From Microbacterium sp. LWH13-1.2 (GTDB lineage: Bacteria; Actinomycetota; Actinomycetes; Actinomycetales; Microbacteriaceae), in the NCBI RefSeq assembly GCF_038397735.1, contig NZ_CP151635.1, forward strand, positions 1,550,001 through 1,614,000: a DNA stretch of 64,000 nt, written 5' to 3'. Shown here piece after piece: positions 7,653-15,539 of this stretch. Under the pieces are notes generated by a model, which did not search any database, had not been told where the DNA came from, and worked only from the letters and a program-made list of their open reading frames with translations. How positions within the stretch are numbered: the first letter of the stretch is position 1; every line of letters begins with the position of its first letter. The translations under genes and the position numbers were made by a program.

Positions 7653-8456
7653 TCAGGCGCCGACGGCGTGCGACAGGATCGCGCGCGTGAAGCGCTGGCC
7701 TCCGGTCGCGAGCCGCTCGAAATACGCCTCGAGAGCGGATGCGGAGGAGCGCGACGTCGGCGCGGTCTCGCCGAGGGGTCCATCGGCATAGTGACGATCG
7801 AGGGCATCGCGGAGCATCCGCACCGCCGCGGCGCGTTGCTGCGACACGGCAGCGTGCGAGACGCCGAACTCGTCGGCCAGCTCCTTCACGCTGCGATCCT
7901 CGAAGTAGATCGCGCGGATGATCTCGCGCTTGCGATCCGGGAGCGCGTCGACTGCTCGGCGGAGGAACTCGTCCCGCTCTGACGCGATCGCCTGCTCCTC
8001 AGGGAGATAGCCGGTCCAGACGATCTCGGGCGCATCCGGGGCGTCGAGGCTCAGAAGCATGCGCTCTGCATCCGCCAGCCCCTCTCTCACAGACCCCGTG
8101 TCCACTCCCATGGCCGCCGCGATCTCCGCGACGGTGGGAGTGCGCCCGAGAGCCGCCGACAGCGTCTGGCGCACCTTCGTCGTCTCCTTCGCCCGCACGC
8201 GGATGTCGCGCGGGGCCCAGTCCATCGACCTCAGCTCGTCTTTCAGCGCCCAGTTGATGCGCCCCCGTGCGAAGGCGCCGAACGGGACGCCGAGGGTCGC
8301 ATCGAACTTCTCCGCCGCGCGGACGAGCGCGAACGCACCTGCCGAGGCGAGGTCGTCGCGGGAGACCTGGGTGAGGCGGGACGCCACATATGCGGTCGCC
8401 GCCCCGACGATGTGCAGGTGTTCGATCACGAGCTGGTTCCGTGCGCGCATCGGCAT
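7653..8456 (-). CDS. FliA/WhiG-like sigma factor (first of two)
   Basis: A sigma-70-family factor of about 267 residues from ATG 8456. It has region 2 (DDLASAGAFALVRAAEKFDATLGVPFGAFA, cut short here, with INWALKDELRSMDW), region 3 (GRTPTVAEIAAAMG) and region 4 (RSVKELADEFGVSHAAVSQQR). A short C-terminal tail follows. It is paralogous to the sigma factor at the far end of the flagellar locus. It lies outside the locus, beyond the HU gene, on the same strand. A TTG at 8486 would add ten residues. Whether it drives flagellar promoters or another regulon cannot be told from sequence. Confidence 0.85.
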   Translation of the reverse strand: MPMRARNQLVIEHLHIVGAATAYVASRLTQVSRDDLASAGAFALVRAAEKFDATLGVPFGAFARGRINWALKDELRSMDWAPRDIRVRAKETTKVRQTLSAALGRTPTVAEIAAAMGVDTGSVREGLADAERMLLSLDAPDAPEIVWTGYLPEEQAIASERDEFLRRAVDALPDRKREIIRAIYFEDRSVKELADEFGVSHAAVSQQRAAAVRMLRDALDRHYADGPLGETAPTSRSSASALEAYFERLATGGQRFTRAILSHAVGA

Positions 8457-8486
8457 CGAGTTCCGTCTCTTCCACTGTAAGTGCAA

Positions 8487-8524
8487 GCCCTCCCCAGCGA
8501 CTCACAGCGAGGCCCTCCCCAGCG
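8487..8524. repeat. 13-bp direct repeats upstream of the first sigma factor gene
   Basis: GCCCTCCCCAGCG occurs exactly at 8487-8499 and 8512-8524, 25 bp apart start to start, just upstream of the sigma gene start on the minus strand. Spacing of about 2.4 helical turns and the location suggest a regulator-binding site; no binding protein can be named. Confidence 0.6.
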
Positions 8525-8572
8525 GCCAGAACTACATTCAACTACATGCTAGGGGCGCAGCGGGCAAGAAAG

Positions 8573-8600
8573 ATCCCCGAAGGTCGAAACCTTCGGGGAT
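8573..8600 (-). terminator. Rho-independent terminator of the HU gene
   Basis: An 11-bp perfect stem (ATCCCCGAAGG / CCTTCGGGGAT) with a six-base loop begins 27 bp after the HU stop codon. On the minus strand it is followed by CTTTCTTGC. Confidence 0.85.
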
Positions 8601-8626
8601 TCTCGTTTACGTTCAGATAACGATGG

Positions 8627-8941
8627 CTAGTCGTTCACCTTCACGCGTCGGTTCACTTCGCGCGTCGCGGAGAACTTCAGCACCGTGTAGTCATTGACCT
8701 CGGCGTCGCCCTCGTCCTTCGCGAACTGCACGCGATGCCCCTTGTGCGTCTGCGGGTAGAACTTGCCGAAGTTGGTGAGAGTCACCGTGTTCCCCCGGCC
8801 GACCAGGTCGAGCAGCTCGTCGATCATCGCGTTGTACGCCGTCTGCGCAGCCGGGACCGAGATGCCCCCTCGTCGCGCGAATCGCTGCACGAACTCGCGC
8901 TTGCTCACCCTGTTCGTCTCGAGCGTCCTTGATGTGCTCAT
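8627..8941 (-). CDS. HU/IHF-family DNA-binding protein
   Basis: A 104-residue nucleoid-type protein. The N-terminal helices (VSKREFVQRFARRGGISVPAAQTAYNAM) and the beta-arm region (VTLTNFGKFYPQTHKGHRVQF) follow the HU fold; the C-terminal FSATREVNRRVKV matches the family end. It is shorter than the actinobacterial HupB proteins with lysine-rich tails, so it is an accessory paralogue. It starts at ATG 8941 behind ACGGAAGACGAC, a 12-mer that also precedes fliD. It lies between the first sigma factor and the flagellar locus and ends in a strong terminator. Confidence 0.85.
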   Translation of the reverse strand: MSTSRTLETNRVSKREFVQRFARRGGISVPAAQTAYNAMIDELLDLVGRGNTVTLTNFGKFYPQTHKGHRVQFAKDEGDAEVNDYTVLKFSATREVNRRVKVND

Positions 8942-9160
8942 GTCGTCTTCCGTCCCATGGAATGTCGCCCGTCACCGGGCTTCTTTGCGCTGTACCCCTA
9001 CCAGCCGCATCCGCGGCGCGCGCAGGTCTCCCGCTCCTGCGACGACGCCGGGATCTGCCAGTACCCCAGCCTGTGCTCCCAGAGCCTAAAGGCCCTTCCT
9101 TGGTATATGCGGTGAATCTCGGTTTTCTTTGCTTTTCCGACGATCGCCGCATCACCTCGG

Positions 9161-9697
9161 CTATCCGCGCGAGAGTGCACCGCCCGCCGACTCGCTCACG
9201 AGGGCGCGCGCAGCATCGCGCGCCCGCCTCGCAGCCGTCACCGAGGCGACGATCTGGGCACGGATGTCGCGACCCTCCTCGTCATCACCCACCGACAGCT
9301 CCGTGGCCGTCAGCGTCCGGGTGTTCACGACGATCTCGCCGCTGTTGATGAGCAGGTCACCCCTGACGCCGAATGCTCTGCCCACGACTCTGCCCGATGC
9401 ATCGGTCAGATCGGTGGCGTTGCCGGCCGCCGCCTGCTCGATGGCCGCCAGCTGCAGCGGCGTGTACCGAGCCGTATTCGCAAAGCCCCTCGTCGACGTC
9501 GCATCCTTCTTCGACACGAGCGCGAGACTCGTCTGCCCGGGTGCGCGGCGATCGCCCGGGTGCACCCGGGCGTCGAGAAGATGCGTGGTGACCACGCCCT
9601 CGGCGTCGCGCGCGACGCGGTCGTGGTATGCCATCACCACCAGGTTCACGCCCTGGGTCGCGCCGGCGCCATGGATCTTCGATCGCAGATCGACCAC
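9161..9697 (-). CDS. Unknown protein, last gene of the flgN-fliW operon
   Basis: A 178-residue soluble protein not assignable to a family by eye. Features are a small N-terminal alpha/beta stretch (GVNLVVMAYHDRVARDAEGVV), a central RYTPLQLAAIEQAAAGN helix, a beta-rich VRGDLLINSGEIVVNTRTLTATE segment, and a C-terminal amphipathic helix rich in Ala and Arg. The GTG start at 9697 has an AGGAGAG ribosome site. It sits 75 bp after fliW on the same strand, so cotranscription with the flagellar operon is probable. The intergenic region 8942-9160 downstream, before HU, holds no gene. Confidence 0.65.
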   Translation of the reverse strand: MVDLRSKIHGAGATQGVNLVVMAYHDRVARDAEGVVTTHLLDARVHPGDRRAPGQTSLALVSKKDATSTRGFANTARYTPLQLAAIEQAAAGNATDLTDASGRVVGRAFGVRGDLLINSGEIVVNTRTLTATELSVGDDEEGRDIRAQIVASVTAARRARDAARALVSESAGGALSRG

Positions 9698-9772
9698 GTC
9701 ATCTCTCCTGTGCGTTCTGGTCGGCGGGCCGTCCTGGCACGCCGGTCACTGGGTGTTCGCGCTGCGTCGGGA

Positions 9773-10168
9773 TCAAGCGCCGAGAAGCGCGCGGATCGGG
9801 TATGCCTGGTCGTCCAGGATGACCTGTGCCGCCCGCCCCGTCTCCCGGTGGACCAGGACAGGGGCGCGGAGATTGATGTAGACCCCGTCGTCGGCAGGAT
9901 TCGCCACCACGAAGACACGGATCTCCGAGTCGTCGGAGGCGCCGAGCTCGGATCGCGCATCCGCGGGCAGAGCCGGAGCGTACCCGTAGTCGCCGGAGAG
10001 CGGATCCAGCAGGAACAGCCTCACGTCTGCATCCGCAGCACGCAGCGCGTACAGCCCTTCCGCGCTGGCGATCTGCTCGAGCGTGAACGTCCGGTACGGA
10101 CTCAGGCCGGGCATCGGCGTGGTGAACTCGACGGCGAAACCCGTCGCTTCGGCGGTCGTCGCGGTCAT
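9773..10168 (-). CDS. fliW: Flagellar assembly factor FliW
   Basis: A 131-residue FliW: GLSPYRTFTLEQI, RLFLLDPLSGDYGYAP, VFVVANPADDGVYINLRAPVLVH and QVILDDQAYPIRALL match the family along its length. In Bacillus subtilis, FliW binds CsrA and blocks it from repressing flagellin translation, and flagellin in turn sequesters FliW. The gene overlaps the stop of flgL by an ATGA, so it belongs to the hook-junction operon. csrA is encoded 3 kb away in the same locus, and candidate CsrA sites are present in several leaders. Confidence 0.92.
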   Translation of the reverse strand: MTATTAEATGFAVEFTTPMPGLSPYRTFTLEQIASAEGLYALRAADADVRLFLLDPLSGDYGYAPALPADARSELGASDDSEIRVFVVANPADDGVYINLRAPVLVHRETGRAAQVILDDQAYPIRALLGA

Positions 10169-11052
10169 CGGATGAACTCCAGGAGGTTGGTCTGCAGAGA
10201 TTTCGCGGTCACCTGCAGAGCGGATTGGAAGACGAGCTCGGCCGACTGCAGCCGCACGAGGACCTCGAGGCTGTCCACGTTCTCGACGTCGGCGCGCCGC
10301 GCTTCGAGGTCGATCGATGTCGAGAGGTTCTGAGACGAAGCTCGCTCGAGCTGCACCTGGCGCGCGCCGGTCGCGCCCCTGGCCGCGATGACGTCCTTCA
10401 GACGCCCGTCGATGTCGGCCAGGCGGGAGCCGACCTCCCCGCCGCCGCGCAACTCCGCAGCGATGTCGCTGAGCAGCGCGAACGCGCTGTTCGCCCCGTC
10501 GCCGAACGCCTGCGAGCCGTCGAAGTCGACGCGAACGGTCTCGTTGTCGCTGATGCGCCGCTGCACTCCGGCTCCCGGACTGCCGTTGAAGGTGAACGTC
10601 CCAGGGTCGAACGCCGCGCCCGAATCACTGGTTCCGGCGAAGACGCTGCGACCGAGGACTGTGGTGTTCGCCTTCGCGAGCAGCTCGGCGCTGATCGACT
10701 CCAGCTCCTGCGCGATGGACTCGCGGGCGGTGGGGCTGAGCGCACCCGAGTTCGCGCCCTGCGCGGTGAGGTCCCTGGCACGGTTGAGCAGGTCGACGCT
10801 CGCCCCGAGAGCGGTGTCGACCGTGGTCACCCACGCCATCCCGTCGCTGAGGTTGCGCGCGAACTGCGCGACGCGCGATTGGTCGCCGTGCACGCCGAGC
10901 GCTGTCGCGGCCGCGGCCGGATCCTCGCTCGGCGAGCGGAAGGCGCGCTGCGAGGCGGCCTGGTTCTGCAGCCGCTCGCGATCCGCGAGGTTGGTCTGCA
11001 GCGTCCGCAGCGACTGCTGCGTCATGGTGTTGCTCGTGATGCGACCGATCAT
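10165..11052 (-). CDS. flgL: Flagellar hook-filament junction protein FlgL
   Basis: A 295-residue flagellin-family protein, secreted through the flagellar export apparatus and placed between hook and filament. The N-terminus MIGRITSNTMTQQSLRTLQTN and C-terminus SALQVTAKSLQTNLLEFIR form the D0/D1 coiled coil typical of FlgL. It lies 17 bp downstream of flgK and overlaps fliW by four bases. Confidence 0.92.
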   Translation of the reverse strand: MIGRITSNTMTQQSLRTLQTNLADRERLQNQAASQRAFRSPSEDPAAAATALGVHGDQSRVAQFARNLSDGMAWVTTVDTALGASVDLLNRARDLTAQGANSGALSPTARESIAQELESISAELLAKANTTVLGRSVFAGTSDSGAAFDPGTFTFNGSPGAGVQRRISDNETVRVDFDGSQAFGDGANSAFALLSDIAAELRGGGEVGSRLADIDGRLKDVIAARGATGARQVQLERASSQNLSTSIDLEARRADVENVDSLEVLVRLQSAELVFQSALQVTAKSLQTNLLEFIR

Positions 11053-11069
11053 GTCGGCTCTCCCCAGAG

Positions 11070-12476
11070 TCAGCGGCCGACGAGGCCGGTGCGGTTGATC
11101 AGAAGGTCCAGAGCCTCGTCCACGGCCGTCAGCACGCGAGCTGCTGCCTGGTAGGCGGTCTGGTAGGTCAGGAGGTTGATCGTCTCCTCGTCGCCGTCCA
11201 CCGACGCGTTCGACTGCTGCGCGGTGACGGCGGCCACGGCCCCCATGTCGGCGATGTCGGCGCGCTGCACGTCACCGGCGACCGCGACCGCGAAGCCCGT
11301 GACGAAGCTCGACCACGTCTTGCTCGGTCCCGTCGCCGATGCACCCAGAGCGCTGATGCGATCGGCGATCGTGGTGTCCTTGGCGCCCGCGCCCGGTGCC
11401 GCGAGAGCGAGATCGTCGAGACCTGTGGGAACAACGCTCAGCCCGAGGGCGGCGGGTCCGGTGCCGCTCATCGAGAAGAAGTCCCCACCTGCGGCGCCCG
11501 ACGGAGTGACGCCCGTGCGGTGCACATCGTTCACGGCTGTCGCGAGAGCGGTCGCGGTCTCGTTGTACGCGGCGGCGACGCCGGCCAGGGTCCCGCCGTC
11601 GGCGGCAGGCGCCAGCGCGCTGATCGTGCCGCCGACCAGCCCGCCGGTGATCGTCACCGGCAGACCGGGGCGATCCGCCCACGCGACACTGATGCGTCCG
11701 GCGTCCGCGATGCCCTGTGGTCCGCTCGCGACGAGGGCACGGCTGCTGTCGGCGGAGACGAGAGCGTTCCCGTCGACACGGAGCGTGAGGGTCCCATCGG
11801 CTTCGACGTTGCCCTTGGCTCCGACCGCGGTCGACAGCTGCTGGGCGAGGACGTTGCGCTGATCGATCAGCTCGTTGGCGTTGCGGCCAGACTGCAGCGC
11901 GTCACGGATCTGCCCGTTGAGGGTGGCCACCTGTCCTGCCATGGCGTTGACGTCGGCGATCTGACTGTCCACCTGTCCCCGAAGGTCGCTCCACTGCCCC
12001 GCGATCGACTGGTACCCGGCCGCGATCTGCCCGATGAGCACATTCGCGTTGGTGAGCACGACCTGCGCAGCCGCCGAATCCGGGGTGTTGGCGAGATCGG
12101 ACCAGCCGGCCCAGAACCGGTTCAGGTTCGCGGCGAGCCCGTCCTTCGTGGGTTCGGCCATCACCGCCTCCGCCTGGCCGGCGGCCGTCGCCCGCGCCGC
12201 CCAGAAGCCGGAGGTCGAGAGTGCGTCGCGCACTCGGGCATCGAGGATGTCATCGCCGAGCCGGGCGATGCCGGTGACGCTGACTCCACCGCCGATGCCG
12301 AGCCCGGACGGCCACAGGCCGGTCTGGCCGGGGGCCGAGATCGGAACCTGGTCGACCCGCTGACGGGTGTAGCCAGGGGTGGTCTGGTTGGCGATGTTCT
12401 GCCCGGTGACGGTCATCCCCGCGCGGGCGGCGGAGAGAGCGGATTCGGCGAGACGAAGCCCTGCGAAAGAAGACAT
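11070..12476 (-). CDS. flgK: Flagellar hook-associated protein 1 FlgK
   Basis: A 468-residue HAP1 protein. The N-terminal rod/hook signature (LRLAESALSAARAGMTVTGQNIANQTTPGYTRQ) and the C-terminal QTAYQAAARVLTAVDEALDLLINRTG helix are clear. It forms the first hook-filament junction zone. The start at ATG 12476 is six bases after flgN. Its chaperone FlgN is encoded immediately upstream, as usual. Confidence 0.95.
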   Translation of the reverse strand: MSSFAGLRLAESALSAARAGMTVTGQNIANQTTPGYTRQRVDQVPISAPGQTGLWPSGLGIGGGVSVTGIARLGDDILDARVRDALSTSGFWAARATAAGQAEAVMAEPTKDGLAANLNRFWAGWSDLANTPDSAAAQVVLTNANVLIGQIAAGYQSIAGQWSDLRGQVDSQIADVNAMAGQVATLNGQIRDALQSGRNANELIDQRNVLAQQLSTAVGAKGNVEADGTLTLRVDGNALVSADSSRALVASGPQGIADAGRISVAWADRPGLPVTITGGLVGGTISALAPAADGGTLAGVAAAYNETATALATAVNDVHRTGVTPSGAAGGDFFSMSGTGPAALGLSVVPTGLDDLALAAPGAGAKDTTIADRISALGASATGPSKTWSSFVTGFAVAVAGDVQRADIADMGAVAAVTAQQSNASVDGDEETINLLTYQTAYQAAARVLTAVDEALDLLINRTGLVGR

Positions 12477-12482
12477 GGCGCC

Positions 12483-12965
12483 TCACACCCTCGTGTCGAG
12501 GAGTCGGGCGTCACCGTCACGGACGACGCCGCCCTGCGGGTCGTACTCGCCGGTGGGCACACCGAGGCCGGCGATCGTCTCCTGCGTGACACGGATAGCG
12601 GTACGCAGTCGTTGCTCGTTGACCTTCTTCATGTCGCCGATCTCGTCGGCGAGTGCCGTCATGGCGTCGAGATGGCCGGACAGGACCTCGCGCCAGGCAT
12701 CCGTCGGCGCGGCGTCGATCAGCTCGCGCAGCGTCGTCGCCTCGGGCACTCCCCATTCGTCCGCGACGGAGATGACGAGCGTGTCACGGGACAGGGCGAC
12801 CGTGGGCATCGCCGCGAGCACGCGCTCGATCTCGTTCGCCGCATGATGGATCCAGCGGTTGCGCCCGGTCGCCAGCAGCATCTGCTGTTCGTCGAGCTTG
12901 AACAGCAACACCTCCAGCAGATCGCGCTCTCGCATCAGTTGCATGCTCAGGTCGTGAGCGGCCAC
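12483..12965 (-). CDS. flgN: Flagellar export chaperone FlgN
   Basis: A 160-residue all-helical protein of the FlgN family (RDLLEVLLFKLDEQQMLLATGR and RWIHHAANEIERVLA), expected to escort FlgK and FlgL to the export gate. It is the first gene of the flgN-flgK-flgL-fliW operon and starts at GTG 12965 behind GAGGTG, 57 nt after a flagellar promoter. Identity rests on the fold and the position before flgK; sequence conservation of FlgN is low. Confidence 0.8.
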   Translation of the reverse strand: MAAHDLSMQLMRERDLLEVLLFKLDEQQMLLATGRNRWIHHAANEIERVLAAMPTVALSRDTLVISVADEWGVPEATTLRELIDAAPTDAWREVLSGHLDAMTALADEIGDMKKVNEQRLRTAIRVTQETIAGLGVPTGEYDPQGGVVRDGDARLLDTRV

Positions 12966-12983
12966 GATTCGTCACCTCGTCAT

Positions 12984-13000
12984 GTCACGGTTTCCGTGAC
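12984..13000 (-). promoter_or_regulatory. Leader hairpin of the flgN operon containing ACGGA
   Basis: GTCACGG, loop AAA, CCGTGAC on the minus strand, 19 bp before the GTG. It contains the CsrA core ACGGA, but here the GGA is partly in the stem, unlike the other leaders. A separate GTGGATGTG lies just after the -10. Regulatory meaning is uncertain. Confidence 0.4.
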
Positions 13001-13021
13001 GGGATCGCCCGCCACATCCAC

Positions 13022-13052
13022 GACTATCGCGACAACGTCCTGGACAGTAACT
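13022..13052 (-). promoter_or_regulatory. Flagellar promoter, flgN operon
   Basis: Minus strand AGTTAC, 14 bases, TCGCGATAGTC. One of six near-identical elements in the window, all directly upstream of flagellar transcription units. Confidence 0.75.
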
Positions 13053-13084
13053 CCGAGCGCGAGGGCGAGCAGCGATGCACCGGG

Positions 13085-13333
13085 TCAGGACGTGGTGCCA
13101 GCGCGCCCGAGAGCACTCAGAAGCAGCGATGCGGCTGAATCGTCCGACGACGCCTGGACTGCTTCCTGGTTCGCGTCGCTCACTGCGATGACGATCTCGG
13201 CGCGATTGATGCGCTTGTCGCGCGGCGCATCGATGCCGACGCGGACTCCGCTCGGCGTCACCGCCAGAATCGTCACGGTGATGTCATCACCGATCACGAT
13301 GCTCTCATTCGCGCGTCTCGTGAGTACCAGCAT
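13085..13333 (-). CDS. csrA: Translational regulator CsrA
   Basis: An 82-residue CsrA. The N-terminus MLVLTRRANESIVIGDDITVTIL and GVRVGIDAPRDKRINRAEI are canonical, including the Leu4/Arg6 edge and the core arginine region that contact GGA RNA. A ~20-residue acidic/serine tail extends beyond the usual 60-70 residues. The start is ATG 13333 with GGAAGG upstream; the in-frame extension to 13381 is not part of the family. It is last in the fliP-fliQ-fliR-flhB-flhA operon, 89 bp after flhA, with its own TTTACGAGT-type upstream motif. Confidence 0.93.
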   Translation of the reverse strand: MLVLTRRANESIVIGDDITVTILAVTPSGVRVGIDAPRDKRINRAEIVIAVSDANQEAVQASSDDSAASLLLSALGRAGTTS

Positions 13334-13422
13334 GCGTCGTCTGCCTTCCATGGCGTGAGCGCCGATGCGCCCTCTGCTCACAAACGTATCGCACTCGACT
13401 CGTAAATGAGCAGATTCCGACG

Positions 13423-15489
13423 CTATACCGCGGCGCTCGGCAAGGCGGACTGCGTCATCCGCACCACACCGACCACGTCGGTCGCGAGTCCTCCGGCTGC
13501 CGCCTCGTCATACGACAGCACGGGGAGGCCGCCGACCTGCGACGAGACCATCCGGCGCACAGCCTGGCGCAGCGACGGCGCACACACGAGCACCGGTTCC
13601 GGCCCGACCTGATCGAGATCTGCGACCGTTGTGCGGACGTTCTCGAGCACGTGCATCGTCGCCTCCGGCGTCAGCACGATCTGCGGATGGCCGTCGATCA
13701 CACGCATCCCCTCGAGCATCTGCTGCTCGAGCATCGGCTCGAACATCACGACGCGGATGCGGCCGTCCTCGGCGAATCGTGCGGCGATCGCGGGGCCGAG
13801 GGCCGCTCGCGCCGCATCGATCAGACCAGCCGTCTCGGTCGACGTCTTGCCGCGGAGCGCGAGAGCCTCGTAGATGCGGGCGAGGTCGTTGATCGGCACC
13901 CGCTCGGCCAGGAGACCGGCGAGGACGCGCTGGATGCCGGCGAGCGACAGCACGGCCGGCGTCAGCTCCTCGACGGTCGCCGGACTCGACTGCTTGAGGT
14001 GCTCGGTCAGCTGACGGACGTCTTCGAGCGAGAGCAGTCGGTCGGCCTGACTCTGCACGATGTCGGAGAGGTGGGTGATGATCACGCTCGCGCGGTCGAT
14101 CACGGTGGCACCGGCCATGTCGGCGGCGTGCGACATCTCGGCGGGCACCCACTTGCCCTCGAGGCCGAAGACCGGATCGACGACCGCTGACCCGGGCAGC
14201 TGCTCGAGCCCCGTGCCGATCGCGAGCACGTGCCCCCTCGGCACGGATCCGCGGCCCGCCTCGACCCCGGCGATCAGGATCGAGTAGGTCTGAGCCGGCA
14301 GGTCGATGTTGTCGCGCGTGCGCACCGGTGGCATCAGGATGCCGATGTCGAGAGCGAGCTTTCGCCGCAGCGACTTCACCCGGGTGAGCAGGTCGCCCGC
14401 TCCTCCCGAGGCAAGATCGACGATGTCGGGCGAGAGCGAGATCTCGAGCGCGTGCACGCGCATCCGGTCCATCAGCTCTTCGGGTCCCTCGACACCCGCC
14501 TCGACGGCCTCCTGCTGCAGCGCGTCGGCCTCGAGAGCGGCGTCGCGATCTTCGTTCGCCTTGACCCGGGACGCGGCGAACAGCAGCACCGCCCCGATCG
14601 CCAGGAAGATCACCAGGGGCATCCCGGGGATGAAGCCCGTGGCGATGGCTGCGAGGCCCGTGATCACGAGGGCGTTGCGCGACTGCATGAGCTGACGACC
14701 AGCTGCCTGACCCATCTCGCTCTCGGCGTTCTCGCGGGTCACGATCATGCCCGTCGACACGGCCATCAGGAGCGCGGGGATCTGTGTGACCAGCCCATCG
14801 CCGATGGTGAGGATGCTGTACGTCTCGAGCGCATCCCCCATCTCCATGCCGTGCTGGACCATGCCGATGATGATGCCGCCGACGAAGTTGATGACGACGA
14901 TCACGATGCCCGCGATCGCATCGCCCTTGACGAACTTCGACGCGCCGTCCATCGCGCCGTAGAAGTCGGCCTCGGCCGCGACCTCCGCACGACGCCTGCG
15001 CGCCTCGGTGTCGGTGATGAGGCCGGCGTTGAGGTCGGCATCGATGGCCATCTGCTTGCCGGGCATGGCGTCGAGGGTGAAGCGCGCACCCACCTCGGCG
15101 ACGCGCTCGGCACCCTTGGTGACGACGACGAACTGGATGACGGTGAGGATCAGGAAGATCACGGCGCCGATCACGAGAGACCCGCTGATCGTGATCTGCC
15201 CGAACGCCTGGATCACCTGCCCGGCGTGCGCCTCGCTGAGCACGAGGCGGGTGGACGCGACGTTGAGGCCGAGCCGGAACAGGGTCGCCACCAGCAGCAG
15301 GCTCGGGAAGACCGAGAAGTCGAGCGGCTTCTTCACGAACATCGCGGTGAGGAGGATCAGCAGCGCGAACGAGATGTTCAGCACGATGAGCACGTCGAGC
15401 AGCGGCGTGGGGATGGGGACGATGAGCAGGAGGATGATGCCCACCACTCCGACGGGCACCGCCGCCTTGGACAACAGCTGACCGATCAT
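13423..15489 (-). CDS. flhA: Flagellar export gate protein FlhA
   Basis: A 688-residue FlhA. The N-terminal half has about eight membrane helices with the conserved FHIPEP-like loop (LDAMPGKQMAIDADLNAGLI). The C-terminal cytosolic domain that docks substrates and chaperones ends at ALPSAAV. FlhA forms the nonameric ring of the export gate. The ATG at 15489 begins IGQLLSKAAVPVGVVGIILLL. It is preceded by flhB with a 50-bp gap and followed by csrA. Confidence 0.97.
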   Translation of the reverse strand: MIGQLLSKAAVPVGVVGIILLLIVPIPTPLLDVLIVLNISFALLILLTAMFVKKPLDFSVFPSLLLVATLFRLGLNVASTRLVLSEAHAGQVIQAFGQITISGSLVIGAVIFLILTVIQFVVVTKGAERVAEVGARFTLDAMPGKQMAIDADLNAGLITDTEARRRRAEVAAEADFYGAMDGASKFVKGDAIAGIVIVVINFVGGIIIGMVQHGMEMGDALETYSILTIGDGLVTQIPALLMAVSTGMIVTRENAESEMGQAAGRQLMQSRNALVITGLAAIATGFIPGMPLVIFLAIGAVLLFAASRVKANEDRDAALEADALQQEAVEAGVEGPEELMDRMRVHALEISLSPDIVDLASGGAGDLLTRVKSLRRKLALDIGILMPPVRTRDNIDLPAQTYSILIAGVEAGRGSVPRGHVLAIGTGLEQLPGSAVVDPVFGLEGKWVPAEMSHAADMAGATVIDRASVIITHLSDIVQSQADRLLSLEDVRQLTEHLKQSSPATVEELTPAVLSLAGIQRVLAGLLAERVPINDLARIYEALALRGKTSTETAGLIDAARAALGPAIAARFAEDGRIRVVMFEPMLEQQMLEGMRVIDGHPQIVLTPEATMHVLENVRTTVADLDQVGPEPVLVCAPSLRQAVRRMVSSQVGGLPVLSYDEAAAGGLATDVVGVVRMTQSALPSAAV

Positions 15490-15539
15490 GCGTCTCGCCT
15501 TCTCGTTCTCTCTACTCGTTCAGGTGCGGATCCGGTGGC

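Noticed and set aside
8998..9180. 60-codon minus-strand frame between HU and the unknown fliW-operon gene
   Set aside because: No conserved look, no ribosome site and overlap with the end of the upstream gene; more likely promoter and leader sequence of HU.
6009..9697. AAA ATPase, HU protein and unknown gene considered as a prophage remnant
   Set aside because: No integrase, structural, lysis or packaging gene, no attachment repeats and uniform composition with the neighbours.
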